A stretch of 34,560 nt of DNA, taken from the NCBI RefSeq assembly GCF_025506355.1, contig NZ_JANZYP010000086.1, positions 1-34,560 on the forward strand, read 5' to 3'. Made by a program: the position numbers and the translations under genes. Every line of letters starts with the position of its first letter. The stretch's first letter is position 1. Below are positions 7,477-14,664 of this stretch, piece by piece. This DNA is from Sphaerisporangium corydalis. Lineage in GTDB: Bacteria > Actinomycetota > Actinomycetes > Streptosporangiales > Streptosporangiaceae. The notes beneath the pieces were generated by a model. It ran no database searches. It saw nothing but the letters and a program-made list of their open reading frames with translations, and was not told the DNA's origin.

Positions 7477-7746
7477 GATCACCCCGTCTGCCTCGACCCA
7501 CCGCGAAGCGGCAGCAGGCCGGCGACGGAGGCACAAGCCCGTCTTCGCGTGTACGTCCACCGGCCACCGTTCCTCGGCCATCGGACGCCAACGGCCACAG
7601 ACGGGCTTGTACCGGAGGAGCCGGCCTGCTGGGCTCGCCTGGGTCGCGGCAGCCGGGGTGATCAGCCCCACCTCAGCCACCTACGGCCCCGGGGTCATAC
7701 AGGAGACCACCCCGGAGCCGAGGCCCCCGCCGGAGGCTGATCTTTG
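7477..7746. repeat. Dispersed ~270-bp repeat, copy A
   Basis: Similar over its length to 9177-9446 in the same orientation, with scattered substitutions. The best-conserved part starts at CACCGCGAAGCGGCAGCAGG, followed by AGCCCGTCTTCGCG, and later GTGCCGGAGGAGCCGGC or a close variant. CGCGAAG and CTTCGCG arms can pair within the unit, and AAGCCCGTC can pair with GACGGGCTT further on. Open frames in both copies are not conserved in a coding manner, so I treat it as a non-coding repeat of unknown type. Confidence 0.6.
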
Positions 7747-8083
7747 CCTGTTCACGCCTCGCACGATCCTCAGACTAAATGCCGACGGCTTTACAGGACT
7801 CGACGCTGTCCGCCTCAACTACTCACCTACCTGCGGCGGGGCTCCAACTGGCAACCATTGTCCTGCCCCCATTCCGCGCAATTTCCGGATCTTGCAACCT
7901 CGCACTCTGCCCGCGTACCTCTCTCCACGAGGCTACGGTGCCGTCAGGGAGCCATGTTCAAGACCCTGGACCGCAGGGCTAAGAAGCAAATTCATCAAGG
8001 GGGTCATACAACCCGGTCGATCCAGCTATTATATCCTAAGCCGAGCAAACACGGTCATCACCAATACGATGAAGGTTGCATTC

Positions 8084-9133
8084 ATGGAAAACCCGCCAAA
8101 ACCTTACAATCATTCTGCAGGCGAGCTCGATATATATGAAGAGTACGGCAGTTATGAGGAGGCTGCGCGAGCCACCTGGGCTCGAATAAAAGAGAATAGA
8201 TCATCGAACGACGATGCGTGGCCCGATGATCCCCTGGAATTTGAGCATTACCGTAACCCAAACCGACCCCAGGCAGTCCCCTGGGAGGTATACGAGCCGT
8301 GGCTTATTGGGCAATGGCGTAATCTTTTACAGTCGAATCCGCCGGAATCACTCGTACAGGAATTTTTAGAGCAACATCCTTCTTTACTTCCCGGCGCCGC
8401 AGACGATGTGGGCCGAGGACACCATGGCGCGTGCTGGGATGCAGTCATAACTCAGCCACGCCTTAAGGGGCTAGGGCATGATCGAATCCCGGACTTTATG
8501 TGGGTCCGTAGCGACACGGCGACCGTGTACGTACTGTGCATTGAGATAGAGGCGCCGGGAAAGCCGTGGTTCATCACAGGGGGTCAATCATCTGCCGAGT
8601 TGACGCAAGCCCTTGATCAGCTTCTCGAATGGAAGGTATGGTTTGCGAATCCGGAAAACATGTTGACATTCCGCCGTTCATATATACCAGCAGAACTCGG
8701 CTACCAGAGAATAGAGACACAATTCCTGCTCATATACGGACGCGACTCAGAATTCCGACACGCTACCAGTAGACATGAACATCCGGATCGCCTTAGAAGG
8801 AAGCGGGACTTTATACCGCGAGACTCCGAGTTCTTATACACATTCGACCAATTACGTCCTGAGAGAGATGCACAGAATTGCTCTACCATATCGGGCATAC
8901 AAAGCGAGTTCAGGATGGTGCGCATGCCGCCAACTATCAAGACGGGAGAGTCAACTAAAACATTAGCTTCAGAGATCTCCGAGATAGAGTCGCCTCTCGA
9001 AGTCATCCCACTAATTGGAGAGGATAGGAAGAGATATCTGGCTCAAAGATGGAAGTACTGGCGGGCTGAGGCTCTAGGAGGTCAGAACATAAGTAGGGGT
9101 TTCGTATGGTCGGGTGGCTTTTTCAGCGAGTGA
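8084..9133 (+). CDS. Shedu-like DUF4263 nuclease (anti-phage defence)
   Basis: 349 residues from ATG 8084, chosen because GAAGGT at 8071-8076 is well spaced; ATG 8069 is an in-frame alternative. Shedu (SduA) is a single-gene defence system whose DUF4263 domain has a PD-(D/E)XK nuclease fold. Visible here: ESLVQEFLEQHPSLL at 89-102, the characteristic preceding helix; PDF with D137; LCIEIEAPGKP with E154 and E156 and K160; AELTQALDQLLEWKVWF at 171-187 with the conserved Gln/Trp. The usual ExK is ExE here, with a lysine four residues later, as in some DUF4263 proteins. The gene is clearly AT-richer than the chromosome and lies between two direct repeats inside the island, which indicates horizontal transfer. 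Confidence 0.78.
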   Translation: MENPPKPYNHSAGELDIYEEYGSYEEAARATWARIKENRSSNDDAWPDDPLEFEHYRNPNRPQAVPWEVYEPWLIGQWRNLLQSNPPESLVQEFLEQHPSLLPGAADDVGRGHHGACWDAVITQPRLKGLGHDRIPDFMWVRSDTATVYVLCIEIEAPGKPWFITGGQSSAELTQALDQLLEWKVWFANPENMLTFRRSYIPAELGYQRIETQFLLIYGRDSEFRHATSRHEHPDRLRRKRDFIPRDSEFLYTFDQLRPERDAQNCSTISGIQSEFRMVRMPPTIKTGESTKTLASEISEIESPLEVIPLIGEDRKRYLAQRWKYWRAEALGGQNISRGFVWSGGFFSE

Positions 9134-9176
9134 ACGGTTCGATCTCTGTACGGACACGCGCAGTTCACGCCCGCTT

Positions 9177-9446
9177 GATCAACCCGCCTGCCTTGACTCA
9201 CCGCGAAGCGGCAGCAGGCCGGCGACGGAGGCAAAAGCCCGTCTTCGCGCGTACGTCCGCGGGTCCTCGTTCCTCGGTCGTCGGACACCAACGGTCACAG
9301 ACAGGCTTGTGCCGGAGGAGCCGGCTGGCTGGGGTCGCCTGCGTCGCGGCGGATGGGGTGATCAGTCCCCTGCCTCAGCCAGCTACGGCCCAACAGTCAC
9401 GCGGGAGATCGCCCCGGAGCTGAGGCTCTCGCCGGAGACGCTTTGC
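9177..9446. repeat. Dispersed ~270-bp repeat, copy B
   Basis: Second copy of the 7477-7746 repeat, same orientation, starting 43 bases after the Shedu-like stop codon. The 9134-9537 interval contains only this repeat and the 3' flank of the convergent nuclease gene. Confidence 0.6.
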
Positions 9447-9537
9447 AGCTGAAACCCCTGGCTTCTTGCTTGCAACTCGGTCTGATCACCTGGGCAAACG
9501 AGGCTGACCCCGATGATCATATGTGACCCTGAGCAGC

Positions 9538-10485
9538 CTAGAAACCCTGAAGTATTTCGCTTGCAGGAAAATAGCAGCTGCCAGTATCACTGGCATATCG
9601 CCTCTTGCGTCGCAAAAGGTCATCCAGTCGAATTCGCTGATCAAGCACGTAATACAAATCGCTTCCATCTATCGTTATGAAGGATGTCTTCTCGCGATAT
9701 GCGTCGATTGCTCCTGCAGAGAATCCGTTCACGCTTATAAAAAGCCCTAGAGTGTTCCGTCCTTTACGAAGCACCTTCTCATTGAGAAGGACTACATCTT
9801 TAAACTCTACTGAGCCTTTGAGCCACTTCGCTTCGACGATATAGTCGTCCGTATCGAATGTTAGCGAGCCATCGATCTGCTGGAACTCTAGATTGTAGGC
9901 TAGTTGCGGCTCCAGATCGAAGAGCTCAAACAAGCGATAGAGGAATCCTTCGAACGCCCGTCCTCGCTGTTGCGGATCACTCGACGCCTGCAAAGCCAGG
10001 AACTCTGCCTTTAGAAGGTCGAGCGATTCGGAGAAATTTCGCTGCTTTGTTGCAGATCTGCGGTACTCCTCGAGATCCTTTGCGAAGTCAGCATGCGCCT
10101 TGAGAAGCTCTCCGTACTGGGCAGTAAAACGACGTAGATCGGCAACGGCCACTGCGGCTTGGGAGACCAGATGGGTTCGATCTGTCTGCTGCTCAAGATT
10201 TGAAAAGGTCTCCATATTAGAGATATCCAGCATTAGGCCGAGGGTAACGTCCTGATATTGATGCTCTTTTGCCATAAGCCGGTCGACTACTTCTTCTGCG
10301 ACAACGCGCTTTAGATCGTTGAAATCTATCTGCGCAAGCAGTTCAGGATGGCCACGTAGCGCCCGGCGAAGATACCGCTCAAACGGCTTCTTATTCCAAA
10401 AGATGGCTGTGAGGGCGTTGGCCAGCGCGCCATAGGCAGCAGGAGAAATCTGCTTCCCCGCTGAAGCCATACCACTCGACATCAT
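9538..10485 (-). CDS. Mrr-like PD-(D/E)XK restriction endonuclease with N-terminal helical domain
   Basis: 315 residues. The C-terminal half has a restriction-endonuclease fold: RGRAFEGFLYRLFELFDL at 174-191 (conserved E179), QIDGSLTF with D205, then YIVEAKW with E218 and K220, and NTLGLFISVNGFS at 244-256. The motif order E...D...ExK is that of Mrr-type nucleases. The N-terminal ~100 residues form an all-helical module (ALTAIFWNKKPFERYLRRAL, LKRVVAEEVVDRLMA, DVTLGLMLDISNME) that I have seen fused to such nucleases in defence loci; a charged coiled-coil linker joins the two. Start ATG 10485 or the adjacent ATG at 10482, after AGGGGG. AT-rich compared with neighbours, and convergent with the Shedu-like gene. 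Target unknown. Confidence 0.75.
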   Translation of the reverse strand: MMSSGMASAGKQISPAAYGALANALTAIFWNKKPFERYLRRALRGHPELLAQIDFNDLKRVVAEEVVDRLMAKEHQYQDVTLGLMLDISNMETFSNLEQQTDRTHLVSQAAVAVADLRRFTAQYGELLKAHADFAKDLEEYRRSATKQRNFSESLDLLKAEFLALQASSDPQQRGRAFEGFLYRLFELFDLEPQLAYNLEFQQIDGSLTFDTDDYIVEAKWLKGSVEFKDVVLLNEKVLRKGRNTLGLFISVNGFSAGAIDAYREKTSFITIDGSDLYYVLDQRIRLDDLLRRKRRYASDTGSCYFPASEILQGF

Positions 10486-10674
10486 CGCCCCCTACGGTGT
10501 ATCCCGCTAGATCCGCAAGTTCAGGACGAACCGGATCAAGAGCCTCATAGTCTATCTTTGCTTGGCCTCTAAGGTGAGGTATCGGACCTTCAATGCTGGG
10601 CCTGAGCTTGCCTCTGTGTGGCGCCTCCTTTAGAGCGATCTTGGAACTCCGGGTACGGTCCTCATAGACGCACA

Positions 10675-10973
10675 GGGGCAGCGATGAGCATGCGTCGTGG
10701 CTGCCCCGGCAGTCCGGTGGGCTGGGACAAAGGAACGATGTCCCAGCCCTTCGATCGCCTCAACCATGTGCGCTGGCCAGCAAGAGTATGGCGATCGTTG
10801 TGTTGCATCTGTGCGGTGGCGCGTCCCCTGGCCAGCGGGTGCGGCTTAGCACGGCTGGCGCTTCGTGCGGCGGGCGGCCCGCGTTCCCGCCGCCGGCCGG
10901 GACCGGCGTCCACGCCGCACGCCCGGCCGGGCGTGCGGGCGGCGGGCCGTGCCGCGGCGGCGAGCGCCGCCGC
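10675..10973. repeat. Cluster of strong hairpins, no supported gene (10486-11040)
   Basis: Four inverted repeats lie within 300 bases. GGGGCAGC/GCTGCCCC spans 10675-10707. GGGCTGGGAC/GTCCCAGCCC spans 10719-10749 (10-bp arms). A perfect 24-bp palindrome, centred on CCCGGCCGGG, occupies 10915-10938. GCGGCGGCG/CGCCGCCGC spans 10954-10973. Open frames here are low-complexity Arg/Ala/Gly translations and are not credible. Such density suggests a replication or transfer origin relic or a regulatory zone of the former mobile element. Confidence 0.5.
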
Positions 10974-11040
10974 GCTTGATTCGTAAGAGAGCAATTCGGC
11001 AAGATCCGCCCTACGAGTATGCGGGCGTTGCGGTGCTGCT

Positions 11041-11469
11041 TTAGAGCAGGTGGGTGCCGTTGTGGTGGCGGATGGCTGGGGTGGGGTCGTCTCGCATGGC
11101 GTCTAGGACGCGGATGGCGAAGGCTTCGGATGTGAGGGTGCGGACTTCGTTGGGGGTGGCCCAGCGGAAGGATTGGGTTTCGCTGGTTTCGGTGAGGTGG
11201 CCGCTGATGATTTTGCAGCGGAAGACCAGGGCGACGATGCCGCGGGTCATGTTCTTGTAGACGCCGGTCAGGGTGATGGGCTCGACGTGGAGGCCGGTTT
11301 CTTCGTGGATCTCGCGGAGGAGGCCGGTGGTGATGTCCTCGTCGCGTTCGAGGATGCCGCCAGGTGCTTCCCAGTGGCCGTTGTCTCGGCGTTGGGTGAG
11401 CAGGGCTCGGCCTTGGTCGTCGATGATCACGCCTGCCACGCTGACGGAGTGGGTGGCGTGGTGATCCAT
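11041..11469 (-). CDS. Nudix hydrolase, resembling element-borne Pif proteins
   Basis: 142 residues. The start (ATG at 11467-11469) is fixed by GGAGGT seven bases upstream; a longer frame exists but lacks such a site. The complete Nudix box is present at 38-60: G38, E44, R52-E53, E56-E57 and G59, fitting GX5EX7REUXEEXGU, so metal binding and hydrolysis of a nucleoside diphosphate-linked substrate are expected. The flanking strands (VSVAGVIIDDQGRALLTQRR, FRCKIISGHLTE) are typical. In pSAM2 a Nudix protein, Pif, mediates immunity against incoming copies of the same element. A GntR relic next door (KorSA of pSAM2 is GntR-type) makes an analogous origin plausible here. The substrate cannot be read from the sequence. 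Confidence 0.85.
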   Translation of the reverse strand: MDHHATHSVSVAGVIIDDQGRALLTQRRDNGHWEAPGGILERDEDITTGLLREIHEETGLHVEPITLTGVYKNMTRGIVALVFRCKIISGHLTETSETQSFRWATPNEVRTLTSEAFAIRVLDAMRDDPTPAIRHHNGTHLL

Positions 11470-11588
11470 TGGGATTACCTCCGGTGGCGCGGATCGCAAT
11501 CCTCGACGGTAGTAATTCACGTAGGTGCGAGTCGAGGAGTTGGGTCGTAGCCGAGGTGGTTTTCCCGGAGCGGGATCCGACCAGTCAT

Positions 11589-11990
11589 CGGGGCGTTGTT
11601 TCCGTCAGATCGCCGAGCACATCCGGGATGCGATCGAGCAAGGCAACCTTGCCGAGGGTGAGAAGGTGCCCCTCTGAGGCGCGGCTCATACAGCATACGG
11701 CGTGGCGCGGGGACCATCCTCAATGCTCTCCAGGTGCTCCAGAGTGAGGGGCTGACGGTCGGGGAGCATGCGTGTGGGGTGTTCGTCCGCTCTCATCCCC
11801 GGTGTGGTGGCTGGCTTTGGATCGGTTCGCGCGTCGTCATCGCGAGCAGGGCAAGGCCGCTTCATCGACAAGACCGAAGGGGCCGCCAGCAGGTCGTCCG
11901 TTGACTCCGTAAAGATCACGGAGGAGACGCGTTCGGCGAGTGTGGTGGCGCTGCTGGGGCACCGAGTGGCGGATGGGGAGCTCGAGGGGC
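11589..11990 (+). pseudogene. GntR-family regulator, broken by stop and frameshifts
   Basis: Translated pieces in changing frames give a GntR protein: RQIAEHIRDAIEQGNLAEGEKVPL then a TGA at about 11677, quoted here in pieces: RQIAEHIRDAI, EQGNLAEGEKVPL; then GTILNALQVLQSEGL, GVFVR, RFARRHREQGKAAF, and SVDSVKITEETRSASVVALLG. These correspond in order to helix 1, the recognition region and wing of the winged helix, the linker, and the beginning of the UTRA-type effector domain. At least one stop and two frame changes separate them, and the effector domain ends early. It is divergent from the Nudix gene. A KorSA-like element repressor is a reasonable ancestor; it cannot work now. Confidence 0.65.
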
Positions 11991-12039
11991 TTGCCCCTCG
12001 TTCGGGGGCCGGAGGCTCCCCTAGGAAAACGCCCGAGCC

Positions 12040-12099
12040 GGAGGCGAGGACCTTTGATCGGAGGCGAGGACCTTTGATCGGAGGCGAGGACCTTTGATC
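12040..12099 (+). repeat. 20-bp tandem repeat, three copies
   Basis: Three identical copies of GGAGGCGAGGACCTTTGATC stand head to tail between the GntR relic and the tRNA-Val gene. They lie just inside the right island boundary. Confidence 0.9.
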
Positions 12100-12125
12100 G
12101 TGAGGGCGTCGTCGTCGACTTTTTG

Positions 12126-12170
12126 GGTGGGCGCTACTGGGTTCGAACCAGTGACCCCTCGCTTGTAAGG
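12126..12170 (-). repeat. attR-like segment within tRNA-Val
   Basis: The partner of the 7062-7106 copy, 45 bases with one mismatch, covering the tRNA from the anticodon loop to the 3' end. It is the right boundary of the island. Confidence 0.85.
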
Positions 12171-12199
12171 CGAGTGCTCTACCGCTGAGCTAAGCGCCC
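12128..12199 (-). tRNA. tRNA-Val(TAC)
   Basis: On the minus strand the sequence folds as a 72-nt tRNA: acceptor GGGCGCT/AGCGCCC, a D-arm within TAGCTCAGCGGTAGAGC, anticodon stem CTCGC/GCGAG around CTTACAA (anticodon TAC, valine), and T-arm ACTGG-TTCGAAC-CCAGT. The discriminator is A and the CCA end is not encoded in full (ACCC). Its 3' half is duplicated at 7062-7106, showing it served as the integration target of the island; the right copy restores the gene. Confidence 0.95.
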
Positions 12200-12234
12200 C
12201 GGGCGTCCCTTTCGGGGCGCGGACGGGCTACACC

Positions 12235-13290
12235 CTACGGTACAGCGGGGGACCTGAGCACATCGAGGGCCCAAGTGGCGCCAGGGTCGGGGACGCCGGC
12301 CGCCTGCCAGCCGAGCAGGGCGGCGCCGAGCATGCCGGCGTTCATTCCGAGGGCCGCTCGGCGGAGCGGAGGGGCGCCCCGGAACGTGAGCCTGGCCGCG
12401 AGGCGTTCGGCGAGGGGTTCGAACAGGGCGGGCCCGGCCTCGGCGAGACCGCCGCCGAGGACGATCGAGGACGGGTCCAGCAGGAGCGTGTACGACGCGA
12501 GGGCGATCGACAGGGCTTCCAGGGCCTCGTCCCAGACGATGGAGGCGTCCGAGTCACCGCGCATGGCGAGGGTCACGACGTCCTCGGCGGAGACGGGCAC
12601 CGGGACGGGTACGGGACGGGGTGCGGACCGATACGCGGGGTCGGACATGGGTGTGGGGTCGGACATGGGTGTGGGGTCCGGGGTGGCCAGGCGGAGGGAG
12701 GCGGTGCGGGTTTGGCGGTCGTGGTGGCGGCGGGAGACCGAGGCGGCCGAGGCGTAGGTCTCCAGGCAGCCGATCTGGCCGCAGGCGCAGCGTTCGCCGT
12801 CGGGGAAGACGGCGATGTGGCCGATCTCGCCGCCCCAGCCGGACGCCCCGCCGTACGGCTCGCCCCTGATGATCATGGCTCCGGCGATTCCGGTGCCGAT
12901 CGAGAGGAACAGGAAGTCTGGTTCGGCGCGGCCGGCGCCGAGGACTCGCTCGGCCAGGCCGCCGGTGCGCACGTCGTGTCCCAGCCGGACCGGGACGCCG
13001 AGCGAGGTGAAGTCGCCGGCGGGCACGTCCTTCCAGCCGATGTTCGCCGCGTAGACGGCCGTGTCGGGGGTCACCAGGCCGGGGACCGCGAGGCCGACAC
13101 CGGCGGGCGTACCCCCGCCAGCCTGTGCGAGGTCGGCGATGAAGGTCCTGATCGCTTCGACCACCCGCAGGGGGCCCTCGTCGCGCGGGGTCGCCCGGCG
13201 GTCGGCCAGCAGCACCTGGCCCGCGGAGTTGACGAGACCGCCCTTCATGGTGGTTCCGCCCACGTCGAGAGCGACGACGTACGGGTTCAT
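12235..13290 (-). CDS. ROK-family sugar kinase (glucokinase-like)
   Basis: 351 residues. Phosphorylates a hexose such as glucose with ATP, in the cytoplasm. Domain order: phosphate-binding ALDVGGTTMKGGLV at 7-20, the AVPGLV strand, FLFLSIGTGIAGA near 126-138, then GGEIGHIAVF, and the ROK zinc cluster CACGQIGCLETYAS (CxCGxxGCxE). A second nucleotide-binding motif IVLGGGLAEAG lies in the C-terminal third. There is no N-terminal helix-turn-helix, so it is a kinase and not a ROK repressor. An unusual insert at about residues 203-232, rich in Pro/Thr/Met/Ser (PTPMSD twice, PVPVPVPV), follows the zinc cluster. It comes from tandem duplication at 12641-12676. The specific sugar is not certain. Confidence 0.88.
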   Translation of the reverse strand: MNPYVVALDVGGTTMKGGLVNSAGQVLLADRRATPRDEGPLRVVEAIRTFIADLAQAGGGTPAGVGLAVPGLVTPDTAVYAANIGWKDVPAGDFTSLGVPVRLGHDVRTGGLAERVLGAGRAEPDFLFLSIGTGIAGAMIIRGEPYGGASGWGGEIGHIAVFPDGERCACGQIGCLETYASAASVSRRHHDRQTRTASLRLATPDPTPMSDPTPMSDPAYRSAPRPVPVPVPVSAEDVVTLAMRGDSDASIVWDEALEALSIALASYTLLLDPSSIVLGGGLAEAGPALFEPLAERLAARLTFRGAPPLRRAALGMNAGMLGAALLGWQAAGVPDPGATWALDVLRSPAVP

Positions 13291-13685
13291 TCGCCTGCCC
13301 CTGCCGATGAAGTCGATCTCGGCGTGGGGGTCGGGGACGCCGCGGAAGTGAGGGGGAAGCGGCCCGCTCCGGGCGAGCTCGGCGTGAAGCTCGAGGACGT
13401 CGCTGAGCGGAATGGGATGGGGGCTGGCTCAAGCGGGTTCGGCGGGAGGGGCAGGGACGCCGGTAGGAGGACGGCCGGCCCAGGGGGGTTTGGCGGGAGG
13501 GGTGGGGTGGATGATCTCGATTGGGTGGAGTTGTGCATCGAGTTCTTCCCCCTGGTTCACGATCTTCGAGGCCTGCCGGATACGGCATGGTTCCGGGGCC
13601 TCTTGTGTGGTCTGGCGAAGTTTTTCCCAAATGTGCACATGAGTCAAAAACCACGCGGCGCGACACGGAGGCTGAGGCCCCAGGT
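13291..13685. other. Intergenic region without a supported gene
   Basis: 395 bases between the ROK kinase start and the zinc-ribbon gene end. A G-rich motif, GGCGGGAGGGG preceded by GGGTT(C/T), occurs twice (about 13436 and 13486). Open frames are proline/glycine-rich shadows. Near 13615-13650 there is a short AT-richer patch (GTTTTTCCCAAATG) that could hold a promoter, but nothing definite. Confidence 0.4.
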
Positions 13686-14039
13686 TCAGGAGGTGGGACG
13701 CCGTCCCAGGACGCGGTTGAGGGCGGCCTCGACCTCCTCCGACAGCCCGGGGGCCGCCCCCGCCCGTACCAACGAGGGCCCGGACTCGCCCGCCGTGTCC
13801 CCGATGTTCCTGGAGGAGTGCGCGAGCCGCACCGCCCCGCAGGACCGGCACTCCACCTCGCCCAGCCGGCAGATCAGCATGGTGGAGCCGCAGGATCCGC
13901 AGTGATCCAGGTCCAGGTCGTGCTCACGCTGGCAGGCCGGGCAGACGAGCACCTGGACCTCTCGGCGGACTCCCCGCCGCCACGGGCTCGCGCCACGCAC
14001 CGGGTCCGTCTGCCGGACCCCGCACCGATAGCAGGGCAT
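13686..14039 (-). CDS. Zinc-ribbon protein of unknown function
   Basis: About 117 residues. Four cysteine pairs appear in order: CYRC near the N-terminus, CPAC near 35, CGSC near 50 and CRSC near 66, consistent with two zinc ribbons. A basic stretch lies between the first two pairs (SPWRRGVRREVQVLVC). The C-terminal part is a short alanine/glutamate helix (SEEVEAALNRVLGRRP). ATG 14039 is preferred to GTG 14048 because GAAGG is about ten bases upstream of the ATG. It ends well after the peroxiredoxin start region of the same strand; the two could be co-transcribed in the order peroxiredoxin then zinc protein (51-base gap). No precise function is recognised. Confidence 0.7.
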   Translation of the reverse strand: MPCYRCGVRQTDPVRGASPWRRGVRREVQVLVCPACQREHDLDLDHCGSCGSTMLICRLGEVECRSCGAVRLAHSSRNIGDTAGESGPSLVRAGAAPGLSEEVEAALNRVLGRRPTS

Positions 14040-14090
14040 CGTCGCCACCGCCTTCGTCTTCGCCAGGTCGTCGCCGCCAGGCGCACTTCG

Positions 14091-14549
14091 CTAGGAGATT
14101 TCAGCGAGCACCTTGTGGTACTCGGAGATGTCGCGCGCCGAGGGGACCGGGTTCACAACCTTCCACCGAACCACGCCCTCGCCGTCGATGAGGAAGGTCC
14201 CGCGCAGCGCGAGACCCCGTTCGTCATCGAAGACACCGTACGTCCGCGCCACCTCGCCGTGCGGCCAGAAGTCGGAGAGCAACGGAAACGTGAAGCCCTC
14301 CTGGTCGGCCCACGCCCGGTGGACGAACATCGAGTCGACGGACACGGCCAGCACCTGGACGTCCGATGGGCCGGGGATGACGATCTCGTCGTTGATCGCG
14401 CGGAGCTCGCCATGGCAGACCGGGCTGAAGGCGAACGGGTAGAACACGAGCAGCACTCGCTTACCCCGCAGGCCGGCTAGCCGCACCACGGCGCCGTGCT
14501 GGTCCTTCAGCGCGAACCCGGGGGCCTCGTCGCCCACGTCGACAGCCAT
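14091..14549 (-). CDS. AhpE-type 1-Cys peroxiredoxin
   Basis: 152 residues. Reduces peroxides through a cysteine sulfenic acid, in the cytoplasm. Thioredoxin-fold features: GDEAPGFALKDQHG at about 6-19, VLLVFYPFAFSPVCHGEL with the peroxidatic cysteine in the PxxxxxxC position at about residue 45, VQVLAVSVDS, and FTFPLLSDFWPHGEVARTYGV. There is no second resolving cysteine, as in the AhpE group. A downstream start (MAVDVG, ATG at 14547-14549) is favoured over the longer frame to 14567, because AAGGGA lies just upstream of it. A peroxiredoxin beside DUF3052 and aceE is a conserved actinobacterial order, as I recall from Streptomyces. Confidence 0.9.
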   Translation of the reverse strand: MAVDVGDEAPGFALKDQHGAVVRLAGLRGKRVLLVFYPFAFSPVCHGELRAINDEIVIPGPSDVQVLAVSVDSMFVHRAWADQEGFTFPLLSDFWPHGEVARTYGVFDDERGLALRGTFLIDGEGVVRWKVVNPVPSARDISEYHKVLAEIS

Positions 14550-14612
14550 GCCGTCCCTTCCCCACACCAGACGCCCGGACGCCGGCCGGGCGACCGCGAG
14601 CGCACATCACTC

Positions 14613-14644
14613 CTGCCGTACGGCCTGTGTCAGCCGTACGGCAG
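14613..14644 (-). terminator. Terminator hairpin after the DUF3052 gene
   Basis: CTGCCGTACGGC and GCCGTACGGCAG form a perfect 12-bp stem with an 8-base loop, 20 bases beyond the DUF3052 stop codon and upstream of the peroxiredoxin gene. It has no long U tract, as is common in high-GC actinobacteria. It suggests that the DUF3052 transcript ends here and the peroxiredoxin has its own promoter. Confidence 0.7.
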
Positions 14645-14664
14645 GGAAAGCGGATAGAAGAGCT

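Noticed and set aside
10618..10986. Frame of about 122 codons through the hairpin cluster
   Set aside because: The product is Arg/Ala/Pro low-complexity created by the palindromes; no family or ribosome site supports it.
12712..13905. Long forward frame opposite the ROK kinase
   Set aside because: Low-complexity Ala/Gly/Asp translation with no ribosome site; it runs through an intergenic stretch and through the opposite-strand zinc-ribbon gene.
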